This document shows positions 14,911 through 26,500 of a DNA stretch of 40,562 nucleotides, piece after piece; the first letter of the stretch is position 1, and each line of letters starts with the position of its first letter. The stretch spans positions 1-40,562 of the forward strand of contig JAFXVY010000087.1 of NCBI GenBank assembly GCA_017534595.1, given 5' to 3'. The position numbers and the translations under genes are program-made. This DNA is from Ruminococcus sp. (GTDB taxonomy: Bacteria > Bacillota > Clostridia > Oscillospirales > Ruminococcaceae). The notes below the pieces were generated by a model. That model had not been told where the DNA came from. It did not search any database and was given only the letters and a program-made list of their open reading frames with translations.

Positions 14911-17130
14911 TTATACCACATTTACCCGGCATTTTCTTTCCATGCCGCCGTAGCTTACCGTCACGGTCACTTCGCCCTGCTTCAGAGCCTTGAAGGTGAT
15001 GCTGAGAGTCTGCTTGTCGATATAGACGGGCTCAATCACGCCCTCCTCCGACAGATCGTAATTCACGGCCACAAGATCGGGTATGTTCGCACATCGCACG
15101 TTGAGCACGAACTGCTCACCGGCGTTTATCCTCTGCTCGTCCGGCGAGATCTCAAGCTTCTTGGCTCTGTCCTCGGGCACGAGCACGACAGTTACCTCCG
15201 AGCCCGACTTCACGGCTGTACCCTTTGCGGGGAACTGTACGTCCACGTAGCCCTCCTCGGGATTGGAGTTGCCGGAGTATACGCCCAGCGCCAGACCCTG
15301 CTCCGCGAGCACATCCGCCGCCTCGTCCTTGGAAAGGCCTATGAGCGACGGAACGGAGACGAGCTCCTCATCGCTGTTAAGGGTGATTATCACCGACGCG
15401 CCTCCCGAAAGCTCGGTCGAGGGATCAACGCTCTGTGAGAGCACCTTTCCGTCCTCGGAGCCGTCCTGCTTGCCGTAAACGACCATCGGAACTATCCCGG
15501 CTTCGGTCAGCTTCCTGAGAGCCTCCTCGCCGCCCATGCCGACCACATCCGGCACCTTGACAGCGGCTCTGCCCTTGCTGACGGTAAGTGTCACGGTGTC
15601 ACCGGAGGCCGCCTTGCTGCCGGCTGCCGGCTGCTGTGAGATCACCAGCCCCGGGGCAACAATGTCGCTGAACTCGGTGCCTATCTGCGCACTGAGTCCC
15701 AGCGCCGTGAGCTTGTCCGAAGCCTCCTGCTGTGACAGCAGCGTAAGGTCGGGCAGAATGATGCCGTCCTCGCTGTTCCCCGCGGGAGCCTCCGGCTTTA
15801 CGCTCACCGTTATCCCGACGGCGGTGTTGCGCTCGACTATGCTGCCGGCGGCTATGCTCTGGGAAACTACCGTGTCCGGCGGGAGCGCGTCGGTCTCCTC
15901 CCTGCCGACCTTTTCGGTGAGCAGACCCGACCTGCCGAGCAGTTCCGCAGCCTTGTCGGCGCTCAGCTCGGTAACGGAGGGTACCACCGTCAGCTCGGCG
16001 GAAAGCTCCGCCTTGGTGACGATTATCCTCTCGGGACCTCTGTTCTTCATTATGAGCAGCACTGCTCCGCCGGCGACAAGCGCCGCGCAGATCGAAGGTA
16101 TGGCGATCTTCGCCCACATCGGCAGGCCGCCGCCCTTTTTCGAGATTATCCTGACCTTCTTGTCACCGGAGAGCTCCTTGATAAAGCTGTCCATATCCGG
16201 CGTGCGGAAGGCCGTATCCACATAGGAGGCGTTTCTGAGCGCAGCCTCCTTGTTCTGATCTATCCTTATGCGGTAGCTGCTGATGAGCTTGAGCTTGTCC
16301 TTGTGCTTCTTTTCAAAGCAAGCGTCCCTCTCCGCAGCCTCCGGCACGGGTATACCCATCATCCTGTGCATGATCAGTGCAGCCGAGTAAACATCGCAGG
16401 CCGGCAGCAGCGACGGTGAATCCGTGGCTCTCAGCCTCTCGTAGGAGTAGTACCTCTGCCGCTCCTTGTGAGTGATATCGCTGCGGTCGTCGGTGACGTT
16501 GAGCAGCGAGTTCTCGAGATAGGAGCTCAGATACAGGCTGCCGTCCTCCATGACGAGCAGATCGTCCGGCGAGAAGCCGCCGATGATGAAGCCGCTCTCG
16601 TGCAGCCTGTCTATCGAACGCAGTATCGGCAGAAACATCTTCTCTGTCATCTGCGGGGAGACGGCGCCGTTCTTCTCGATGTACTCCGAAAGCGGCATTC
16701 CCGCCTGATACCCGGTTATCACATAAGAAGTATTGTTCTTCTCGAATATCTCGTAAACATCGGAAACGTTGTCCGGCAGATGCAGCTGAGCGAGCAGCTG
16801 CGCCTTCTTGACGAACCTCTCCATATATTTGTAGAACTCGTTTTTCTTGAGCACCGTTATGCCCGTCTCGCCGATATTGCGCGCAGCATATCTGGCAGGG
16901 CTGTACTCGTACACCGTTACCTTCCGGTTGAGCAGCGCGTCCCAGCCTATGTACTTTACGAACCAGCTGTCAATATTCAGCGGCATACCCACTATATACC
17001 TGTCGCAGAGTATGGCTCCGGGCTCGATGCACCTTGAATTGAAGGGCTGGGTACCCTCCTCAAAGCCGCATTCCGGGCACTTGCTCACCCCGTCGTCATA
17101 CTGCGCCATACAGCTCATGCAAAATCTCAT
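14911..17130 (-). CDS. Membrane pseudokinase with zinc ribbon and four PASTA domains
   Basis: A 739-residue protein. It has a zinc ribbon (Cys4, Cys7, Cys18, Cys21), a protein-kinase-like domain (about 40-330), a membrane helix near 345-370, four PASTA-like repeats and a C-terminal Ig/BIG2-like domain. Aligned by eye with the kinase encoded next door, all catalytic sites are lost: VAIKEF becomes VTVYEY (Lys to Tyr74), HRDISPDN becomes IGGFSPDD (catalytic Asp to Gly185), and DFG becomes SYL (203-205). The glycine loop is lost too. It is therefore a pseudokinase that probably binds partners. PASTA domains bind muropeptides or lipid II outside the cell. EssB/YukC of type VIIb systems is also a membrane pseudokinase, so this may be its stand-in (inference). 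It is the last gene of the secretion operon. GGTGAG lies 8 nt before the ATG. Confidence 0.9.
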   Translation of the reverse strand: MRFCMSCMAQYDDGVSKCPECGFEEGTQPFNSRCIEPGAILCDRYIVGMPLNIDSWFVKYIGWDALLNRKVTVYEYSPARYAARNIGETGITVLKKNEFYKYMERFVKKAQLLAQLHLPDNVSDVYEIFEKNNTSYVITGYQAGMPLSEYIEKNGAVSPQMTEKMFLPILRSIDRLHESGFIIGGFSPDDLLVMEDGSLYLSSYLENSLLNVTDDRSDITHKERQRYYSYERLRATDSPSLLPACDVYSAALIMHRMMGIPVPEAAERDACFEKKHKDKLKLISSYRIRIDQNKEAALRNASYVDTAFRTPDMDSFIKELSGDKKVRIISKKGGGLPMWAKIAIPSICAALVAGGAVLLIMKNRGPERIIVTKAELSAELTVVPSVTELSADKAAELLGRSGLLTEKVGREETDALPPDTVVSQSIAAGSIVERNTAVGITVSVKPEAPAGNSEDGIILPDLTLLSQQEASDKLTALGLSAQIGTEFSDIVAPGLVISQQPAAGSKAASGDTVTLTVSKGRAAVKVPDVVGMGGEEALRKLTEAGIVPMVVYGKQDGSEDGKVLSQSVDPSTELSGGASVIITLNSDEELVSVPSLIGLSKDEAADVLAEQGLALGVYSGNSNPEEGYVDVQFPAKGTAVKSGSEVTVVLVPEDRAKKLEISPDEQRINAGEQFVLNVRCANIPDLVAVNYDLSEEGVIEPVYIDKQTLSITFKALKQGEVTVTVSYGGMERKCRVNVV

Positions 17131-17161
17131 TGTTATCTCTCACCTGCCGTCAGCTTTGTGA

Positions 17162-19210
17162 TCAGTCAAAGAAACCGCTCTCGACCATGTTTTCCTCGTA
17201 TGCCATATCCTTGTAGACATAGCCCTGGGTAAAGATCTTATCCCCCTCGTATTCACGCATATAGATCCTGAACAGGCAGCCCTGATCCTTGAGCGCCCAT
17301 CTTATCTCGTCGCCGTTCTCGTAGATCGGCTCACCGTATTTCTCTGTGGCCTTCTCCCTGACCGACTGATCGTACTCGGAACCGTTCTCGAACTGGACCT
17401 GATAAAGAGCGTCACCCTTGAAGTAGAGGTCTATCGAATCGAAATAATCCTCCTCGTAAACGCCGAGGTCTATCGGCACAGCGATGACCAGCTCGCCCGG
17501 GATCCAGCAGTTGTGGTTCTCGGTGGTATAATTCGTGCCGTTGCCGACCAGCAGCTCGACAGAAGCCTTCTTCATGCTGAATACCGCCGTGTTCATGGTC
17601 AGGAAGCCGTCCTTGACCTCGAAGTTGCCGCCCAGCTCGGGATAGATTATGTGCATATGAGGCTGTGAGGAGGTGTCACCGCCCGAGGTATCGGAGGAGG
17701 TCTCCGACACATCCGCCGACGATACCGGCTCCGTCTCGGATACCGGCGCCGAGGTGACTGTCTCGGCTGTTGTTACCGTTGTCGTTGTTTCGGTCACGGA
17801 GCTCGCCTCACTCACGGATGAGCTGTCCCCCGAGGATACCGGGGGCTTGCTGTCGCCGCTGCCCGCAAGCAGGAATATCACCGCGCCGACCGCCGCTGCC
17901 GCAGCCGCCGCTATGCCGATGATCAGAGGCAGCTTGCTTTTCTTCTTTTCCTCGGGTACGGGAGCCGCCGGCTTTTTCTCCTTTTTCGGAGGCTCCTCCG
18001 GCTCCGGCTTCGATGAGGGTATATACTCCGAAAGCCTCTGGTCGCGGTTGTCCGCCGGAGCGGAGGGCGTTTCGCTTATCGCCGCCGGCCTGGCGGGCAT
18101 TACAGTGCTGTCGCTGTCGTAGGAATCCCGCGGGATATACTGCGAAAGGCGCTGATCCTCCTTGTCAGACGAGGAGGGCACCCTGTCCCTGACAGGCTGC
18201 TCCGGTGCCTCACCCGAGCGGGATGAACCGTCCGAGAAGTCGATGTCAAAGTCCGGGACGGCTGCAAGCTCCCTGAGCAGTTGGTCTATCGACTGTATCC
18301 TGTCCTCAGCCTTTATCGCAAGACCGTGCCGCAGCACCTGCTCGAATTCCGGCGACGCCTCAAAGCCCAGCTCCGAGGGCATTTTCAGATTGTCCTCGTA
18401 GATACGGTCGGGCGCGTCGGGCGGTATGGTCCCCGTGATGCACTTGTACACCGTCGCGCAGATCGCATAGATATCCGTCCATGCGCCTTGCTTGCCGTGG
18501 CGGCGGTACTGCTCCATGGGAGCGTAGCCGTGCTTGAGCATGACCGAAAGGCTCTTCTCGTCGGCGAATTCCCTCGCCGCGCCGAAGTCGAGCAGCTTCA
18601 CCTGCTCGCCTACGAGCATTATGTTGTCCGGGCTGATATCCCGGTGGATAAGGTTCTTTTCGTGTATCTTTTTCAGCGAGCGGAACACCGGCATCAGCAG
18701 GCAGATCGTGTTGTAGCTCGAGATCGTCCCGACCTGCTTGAGATAGCTTTTAAGGGTGATGCCGTCAAGGTATTCCATAACGATATAGACGGTATGGTTT
18801 TCCTCGAAGAAATCCCTTACCGCCACTATACCCGGCTCATTCGTGAATTTCGCAAGCGTTCTCGCCTCGTGCAGGAAATGCTCGCGGCTCTTGGAAAACA
18901 GCTCCCTTGCGGAGTCGGCGCTGATGCTCTGGACATCGTTCGAGACACTGTTGTTGCGGTTTACCATTCCCGCAGGGTAGAACTCCTTGATCGCCACTCT
19001 CACCTGGAGCAGCGTGTCAAGGCCTATGTAGGTGATACCGAAGCCGCCCTCTCCGAGCACTCCGCCCACAAGGAACCTGTGGTTGAGCATAGCTCCGCGT
19101 GCGAGGGTGTGGGAGGGAGAGGTGTATTCCCCGGTATCCTTCCCGCAGGAGGGGCAGATCCGCTCCCCCTCCGGGACCTCATTCATACAGTAAGGACAGT
19201 AGCTCATCAT
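17162..19210 (-). CDS. Zinc-ribbon Ser/Thr protein kinase with one membrane helix
   Basis: A 682-residue Hanks-type kinase with all catalytic motifs intact. The order is zinc ribbon (Cys5, Cys8, Cys19, Cys22), glycine loop GEGGFG, Lys75 (VAIKEF), HRD at 189-191 with Asn196, and DFG at 208-210. A Ser/Pro/Asp linker (320-425) carries the repeated motif DQRLSQYIP/DQRLSEYIP. A membrane helix at 428-450 and a Ser/Thr-rich stalk lead to an outside domain of about 160 residues without PASTA. The second ATG (19207) has better spacing from AAGGAG than the first. It is probably the active kinase of this operon, phosphorylating proteins read by the FHA protein and reset by the two PP2C phosphatases. The PASTA sensors sit on the neighbouring pseudokinase instead, an unusual division of labour. 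Confidence 0.94.
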   Translation of the reverse strand: MMSYCPYCMNEVPEGERICPSCGKDTGEYTSPSHTLARGAMLNHRFLVGGVLGEGGFGITYIGLDTLLQVRVAIKEFYPAGMVNRNNSVSNDVQSISADSARELFSKSREHFLHEARTLAKFTNEPGIVAVRDFFEENHTVYIVMEYLDGITLKSYLKQVGTISSYNTICLLMPVFRSLKKIHEKNLIHRDISPDNIMLVGEQVKLLDFGAAREFADEKSLSVMLKHGYAPMEQYRRHGKQGAWTDIYAICATVYKCITGTIPPDAPDRIYEDNLKMPSELGFEASPEFEQVLRHGLAIKAEDRIQSIDQLLRELAAVPDFDIDFSDGSSRSGEAPEQPVRDRVPSSSDKEDQRLSQYIPRDSYDSDSTVMPARPAAISETPSAPADNRDQRLSEYIPSSKPEPEEPPKKEKKPAAPVPEEKKKSKLPLIIGIAAAAAAAVGAVIFLLAGSGDSKPPVSSGDSSSVSEASSVTETTTTVTTAETVTSAPVSETEPVSSADVSETSSDTSGGDTSSQPHMHIIYPELGGNFEVKDGFLTMNTAVFSMKKASVELLVGNGTNYTTENHNCWIPGELVIAVPIDLGVYEEDYFDSIDLYFKGDALYQVQFENGSEYDQSVREKATEKYGEPIYENGDEIRWALKDQGCLFRIYMREYEGDKIFTQGYVYKDMAYEENMVESGFFD

Positions 19211-19239
19211 TTCTCCTTCTTACTCTGCCGCCGCAGGGC

Positions 19240-20950
<1,711 letters not shown>

Positions 20951-20957
20951 ATCCCTT

Positions 20958-21686
20958 TCACTCCCTGACTGTCACCGCAACGGCCGTAAAATTGTCCATG
21001 CTCCTGCCGCTGCTGTTTTTTTCGGCGAGCTTTGCAAGCCCCGTTACCCATTTCTTTGCCTTTTTGCTGTCCGCAAGCAGAGCCTCCATCTCACCCTCCG
21101 TAACAGGCTCCCAGAGCCCGTCGGAGCAGAGCAGAAAGGCGTCCCCGGGCATCACGTCGAAGTCCGAGCGCTCGACCCTGCCCTCGTCGGAATCATCCCC
21201 GAGAGCGCGGAGCAGCTTGTTGCGGTCGGGGTGAGAGCGTATCTCCTCCTCGGAGATCTCACCCGCCATATACAAAGCCTGCGGCAGGCTGTGATCCCTC
21301 GTCCGGGAGATCACCCTGCCGTTTCTGAACCTGTAAAGCCGCGAGTCCCCGATATGCAGAGCCAGCCCTCTGCTGCCGTCGATGCACAGAACGACCGCAG
21401 TCGTCCTCATCTGACGGAGCTTCGCATCGGTCTGCTGCGCTTTGTGCAGCTCGGCCTGCGCTCTTGAAAAAGCGTCCGCCGCGAACTCGTCAAGGCTGCC
21501 GCAGCTGCGGAAATACCCGGTCAGGCACCTTGTCACAATGCCCGACGCCGTATCTCCCATGCCGTGACCGCCGAGCCCGTCGCATAGCACGAAGCACCAG
21601 CGCTCCCCGGCACGGACAGCGTCCGCACAGTCCTCGTTGACCGGGCGGCCGCCCTTATCGCTGAAAATGCTGTGGTCTGTTTTCAT
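20958..21686 (-). CDS. PP2C-family protein phosphatase (2)
   Basis: A 242-residue soluble PPM/PP2C phosphatase with the classic motifs LCDGLGGHGMGD, HIGDSRLYRFRNG, SRTRDHS and LLCSDGLWEPVTEGE. The tail ends DNFTAVAVTVRE as in active family members. It starts 9 bases after the stop of the WXG100 gene. Two adjacent PP2C genes for one kinase is unusual in firmicutes, where a single prpC-prkC pair is the rule. This supports the idea that different phosphoproteins, or opposite sides of the cycle, are handled separately. Confidence 0.94.
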   Translation of the reverse strand: MKTDHSIFSDKGGRPVNEDCADAVRAGERWCFVLCDGLGGHGMGDTASGIVTRCLTGYFRSCGSLDEFAADAFSRAQAELHKAQQTDAKLRQMRTTAVVLCIDGSRGLALHIGDSRLYRFRNGRVISRTRDHSLPQALYMAGEISEEEIRSHPDRNKLLRALGDDSDEGRVERSDFDVMPGDAFLLCSDGLWEPVTEGEMEALLADSKKAKKWVTGLAKLAEKNSSGRSMDNFTAVAVTVRE

Positions 21687-21695
21687 TTCTCAGTC

Positions 21696-22013
21696 TCACT
21701 CCGCATTGGGGTCACGGTTGAAATCTCCGAGAGTCTTGTCGGTCTTGGCGAGCTGAGCCCGTATATCGTCAAGGGTGCTGCACATATTTGCGAGTATGTC
21801 GGCTATCCCTGCGATATTCCTCCTGATGACATCGGCGTCATCAAGGAAAAGCTCGGCGCTGTCGCCCTTCCAGTTTGCCCTGAGATCGTTCACGATCCTT
21901 TCGTAGCGGGTGGTTATCGCAGCATATCTGTTGATGAAATCCTGCTTCTTGGCTTTGCATTTATCAAAAGCTCTGCTGTCTATACAGATGCATCTCTGAT
22001 TGTTGTTTGCCAC
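21696..22013 (-). CDS. WXG100-family protein (ESAT-6-like)
   Basis: A 105-residue helical hairpin protein with the WXG turn at Trp48-Lys49-Gly50 (ANWKGDSAELF) between two long helices, and a C-terminal tail LGDFNRDPNAE. The start is GTG behind AGGGAGGG. WXG100 proteins are secreted as dimers by EssC-type ATPases and are the defining substrates of type VII systems. The gene directly follows the second EssC part (12-base gap). The NRDP tail is shared with the WXG100-like protein at 28125-28448. Two Cys near the N-terminus (RCICID) are unusual for the family. Confidence 0.9.
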   Translation of the reverse strand: MANNNQRCICIDSRAFDKCKAKKQDFINRYAAITTRYERIVNDLRANWKGDSAELFLDDADVIRRNIAGIADILANMCSTLDDIRAQLAKTDKTLGDFNRDPNAE

Positions 22014-22025
22014 AGTGATCCCTCC

Positions 22026-23579
22026 CTACACTTTAATGAATTTTATCTTCTTGAGCTCGTCGGATTCTATGTCGAAGTAGTATCCGTCGCCGAGCTCACA
22101 GCGTGCGTACTCGTTTTTGAGCTCCTTCGGATCCATCTCGCCGAATACCGAACGGTTGCCTCTGTCGGTGACGAATTCGGCGATGTTGTCCAGCAGGAAC
22201 GCCACCGCGATGCTGTTGTTGAGCGAGGACTCAGTCTCGCGGTCGTTGTTGCTGATACGCCTTACATCCGAGTAGATGAACCAGTACCTCTTCTCCTCGG
22301 CGGAGGCGGTCATGCGCGGGAACACGTTTCTCAGCAGCTGCGACCCGACGGCCTGGAACAGCATCTTGTTCTGAAGCACGAATACCGTCGGCGGATTGTT
22401 CTGCTCGGTAAAGGCCTTGTTTATGACTCCCCTCTCGAGCTTGGCGGCGTAGCCGTAGCCGTCGAGGAAGTTATACATCTCCTCCGTGGAGGTCAGGTAG
22501 AAGCAGCCCTCCGGAGCCTCTTTGTACAGGTCGAGCAGCTGCTTTCTGCCGTCGTCGAAATAAACTATGCGGTAGTCGGGGTGATTTTTCCTGATGAACC
22601 GTATCAGCAGCGTCAGCAGATTGGTCTTGCCGAAATGCTTCTTGCCGTAGATCGCTATCGAGTGAGCCTCGTGCATATTCACGGTTATCGGGAAATGGTC
22701 GTAGTAGTCGAGGCCGACTACGGGGCAGTCTGCGCCGGTGTCACCGTCGAAGTCCCCCGAAAGGAAATCGAAGAAGTTGGCCTCGGTGAGGTCGCCGTCA
22801 AAGGCGGTCAGCTTCTCGGTGGGCACCTTTACCTCCCTCAAAGCCTCCATGAACATCGGCAGATCCTGCGCCTCATCCATAAAGGGCAGGAAGATCTGCA
22901 GCTCCCGCGGTTTGCCGTTTATCACCGTGACTCCCCTGCCGGGGCAGTGCATCGGCTCGCTTATGCGCATACCGAACAGATCGAGATACTTGTCGCTCGA
23001 CCCCTCGAGAGCGAAGCGCTTTGTGAAATGCCCGAGCAGCCTGCTGACCCCTCCGCTGAGATCCGACGCGGTGATGACCACCGAAAGTCCCTTTGAGAGA
23101 CCGTCGCGGCAGAACTTCGAGAGCAGCTCCTGATACGGGTCGAAGCGCTCGTCTGCCAAGAAGGAGTTGAGGTTGTCGATCACGAGGATCATCTGCGCGG
23201 GCTTTACAGGCGAGTCACTGTCCCACGCCTCGGAGAACTGCCTCGAGTTGAGCACCTTGGTGTTCTTCTCGAGCTTGCTCTCTATCGTCCTGAACACGCG
23301 CCTTACGTTCTCCTCGTTGGAGCTGTCGAAGCAGGCCGCCACGGTATTGAGCTCGCGGTACTGCCCGAGGTTCCCGCCCAGGTCGAGGATGAAGATATCC
23401 CGCTCGCGGTCGGTGTCAAGGCTCTCGTGGAGCCGCACGAGCATCGTCTTTATAAACGTGGTCTTGCCGCTCGAATGCCCGCCGACTATAAAAATGTTTT
23501 CCTTTTCGGGGCAGACGGTCAGAACAGGCTGAGTCTGGTTGTCGAGATCGTCATACAGTCCTATTGCCAGCTCCTTCAT
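22026..23579 (-). CDS. EssC-type ATPase, C-terminal part (two P-loop domains)
   Basis: A 517-residue protein with two FtsK/SpoIIIE-like P-loop domains: VGGHSSGKTT (Lys39) and YGKKHFGKTN (Lys318). The first has IFILDLGG and MILVIDNLNS as strand and Walker B-like parts. The second has YRIVYFDDGR. It corresponds to ATPase domains 2 and 3 of EssC. Its ATG overlaps the stop of the 1039-residue first part by 4 bases (ATGA), so the two are made together, and their summed length (1556) is about that of a whole EssC. Split EccCa/EccCb proteins are known from actinobacterial type VII systems, but in EssC the chain is normally continuous. The start lies within good coupling distance, with GGAGG ahead. 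Confidence 0.93.
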   Translation of the reverse strand: MKELAIGLYDDLDNQTQPVLTVCPEKENIFIVGGHSSGKTTFIKTMLVRLHESLDTDRERDIFILDLGGNLGQYRELNTVAACFDSSNEENVRRVFRTIESKLEKNTKVLNSRQFSEAWDSDSPVKPAQMILVIDNLNSFLADERFDPYQELLSKFCRDGLSKGLSVVITASDLSGGVSRLLGHFTKRFALEGSSDKYLDLFGMRISEPMHCPGRGVTVINGKPRELQIFLPFMDEAQDLPMFMEALREVKVPTEKLTAFDGDLTEANFFDFLSGDFDGDTGADCPVVGLDYYDHFPITVNMHEAHSIAIYGKKHFGKTNLLTLLIRFIRKNHPDYRIVYFDDGRKQLLDLYKEAPEGCFYLTSTEEMYNFLDGYGYAAKLERGVINKAFTEQNNPPTVFVLQNKMLFQAVGSQLLRNVFPRMTASAEEKRYWFIYSDVRRISNNDRETESSLNNSIAVAFLLDNIAEFVTDRGNRSVFGEMDPKELKNEYARCELGDGYYFDIESDELKKIKFIKV

Positions 23580-26500
23580 TCTGCCACCTCCCTCATAAGC
23601 TCAAATCTTCCGTCGCGCTCCTCGAAGATGCTGCCGTTCTCAAAGACTATCTTTCCGGGCAGCGGCTTCTCGAAGATGATATGCACCTTCGGATAGCTTG
23701 ACTTGGTGCGGTTGTAGTAGGTCTTGATCGCTCCTACCACGGCATTGAGCTGGGTCTCGAGCTTGCCCTGAGCCTCAAGCTCCTTCTTGCGGCGGATAGC
23801 GTCGGTGTTGTCCTTCTCGGAGCGGTAGAATTTGGTGTATACGCCTGTCTTCGAGGCCTCGATCATCTCTGTGGGGAGCTCGAAGTTCTCCTCCGCGACA
23901 GCTCCCGCATAGCCCGACTGGAAGTACTCGAACTTGGAGCCCGTACCCACCAGCAGATAAGCTCTGCCGTGACCGGGCATCGAGGGGTTGGCTGCGAGGT
24001 CGTTTCCGAGCATCTCCTTGGAGGCCTGCCGTGTGGCGACCTTCAGACAGAGCCTCGATCTCGAGTTGACGCGGATATCGTCGGTGATCGCACCCTCGAT
24101 ATTCTGCGAGATAAGTATGATGTGGAAGCCGAGGCTTCGGCCCACACGGGCGATAGTCGTGATCTCGCCGATGAAATCAACATTGTTGCTCTCGGTGGAG
24201 AAGCGCTTGAGCTCGGTGAACTCATCGACTACCAGCACAAGGTGAGCAAGGGGATCGTTCTTTGCCTGATCCCTGATCTGCTGCTCCTCGGCCTCGGTGA
24301 GGGGCTCCTTGTCCTCGCCCCTGAGCCTGTTGTTGATCTTCTTGATATGTGACTCTATGCTCCTGCACGCCGAAATATACTGGTTGATGCTGTCAACGTG
24401 CATGGAGTTGAAGAGTATCTTTCTTCTCTTGATCTCGGAGCGCAGCGCATCGAGGAAGCGCCCGAGCATATACTCGGCACCTGTGCCGTTCTCGTCGCCG
24501 TCAACATCGGTGACGGAGCCGACAACGTGGGGCAGAGTGCCTATCCTCTTGATAAAGCCGCCGCCCTTCATATCGACGAGCATAAGGTTGACCTCGTCGG
24601 GTCTGAAATACATACACAGCCCGAGCAGATAGGTGATGATAGTCTCCGACTTACCGGAGCCCGTAGTACCGGCCACCAGCATATGCGGGCCGTCGGCATC
24701 CTCGTGAAGGTCGAGGCAGGTGATGCCGCTCTCGGTCTTTCCGATGGGCACCGAAAGGGTCTCGATGACGTTCTTTCTGTTGTCGCTGTCCCAGTAGGCG
24801 GAAACGTCGATGTTGTTCTTTGTGAAGCCGTAGAGCTCGAAGAGGCTGACCGCCGAGGGCACCTTTCCGTTCTGCGAGATCTTGGAATAGCAGAGCGAGG
24901 AAAGTATCTTCGAGGTGTTGTAGAGCTTGGCCTGCCACTCGGGAACAACGTTGAAGCTGAACTCCCGCTTCTGACGCTCGTCGTCGTGGGGGATCAGATC
25001 GGCGGTGTGATCGCCGGTGAAGTTTATAACGTGGTCGCAGTAGGCCGGCAGATGCTCCTTGTACTGCTTCGGGAAGATAAAGCTTATCCCGAGGCTGTTG
25101 ACATAGGGCTTGCCGTCCTCCGGAGTCCTGGGGAGGAACTGCGCGAAGGCGTGCTCCTTGACGTCATACTCGTGATACACGATGAACACGATATGCGGGA
25201 AGCGTATCGTCTCCTGCCCCTCCGCCGAAGAGGCTGCGGCGCGCTCGGTCATGATATTGAGCATGGCGCTGAACACCATGTTGGCGTTGGCGCTGTCAAA
25301 CACGAACTGCGAGCGGTCGGGGAACAGGTCTCTGAAATGCGGCAGGAATTTGAAATTCGCCACTGCGTTCTCTATCCTGTCGCGGTCGTCGGTGGGATCG
25401 AAGAGAACGATGAACTGCAGATCGTCCGGCGACTGATAGAAGCAGAGGTCAAAGACCATCCGCTGTATCAGCCTCTCGGAGAACACGCTGTTCGGCGAGA
25501 TTATGCCCAGCGCTCCGCAGTTCTTGAAGGAGAACAGCATCGGCGCCAGCTTCATGTACTTGTAGTGCTCGGAGATATAGTGCGGGAGGTTCGCCAGATA
25601 GTAGGTCTCGTCCTCATTCTCGTTGTAGTCCGGGTCATCCGACATAAGCACGCTGACCTTGTCGAACTTCTCCCTGAACGAAGTCGAGGAGAACACTCTC
25701 TCCTGCTTGGAGCCTTCGATCTCAAAACAGTTCCTCACCATATCCGAGATGCCGAGCCTTACGGTCAGGAAGTCAAGATCCTCCTGGCAGCGGCTGAATA
25801 TATTTCCGCTCACGCCGTAAACGCTTTTGTAGGGATCCTTGTCGTCAAACAGCTCGTTGACGTCGGGATACAGCTCGGCCAGCTTTTCGGTATCCTTCTG
25901 CTGGCGCTCGAGTATCCCTGCGATAGTTTTGTTGATATACTTTTCGTAATTGCCCCGCCAGTCGGCAAGAGCCTTCTTGTACTTCCTCTTCATGCGGATA
26001 AAGTTGATGACCGAGGTGATCAGCGTCGCCACGCTCATCAGCGCACTGATAAGCACCGCCGTAAAGTTGGCGCTTCCGGAAAGCGTTCTGGTCAGTATCG
26101 TCACCGAGACCATTATCAGCGTCGGCAGGAGCATCAGAAAGATGTTCTGATCCGGCTTCTGCGGGGGATCCGAGGGCGGGATGACAGATACGGGGGTGTC
26201 GTCGAAACGGTAAAGCAGACGGGTGCTGATATTGTAATCCGGGAAGCTTATGCCGTCGTCCTTCTGCTCCGCGGGATTGAAGGCCGGGATGATGTCCTTG
26301 GTGTTGATCTCAAAGGAACGGTAGCCGCGGGCAGGGTCGAAGACCAGCCTCGTCGAGGAGATGAAGCCGATGTCCACAAGCGTGCGCCCCATATCCTCCT
26401 CGGTGATCGGGAACCTTCCGCGGTCGTTTTTATCGCTGCTGATAGAATCATTATAGGCTGTAAGGGTCATTTTCCCATACAGCCCGGAATCGTCCCTGAA

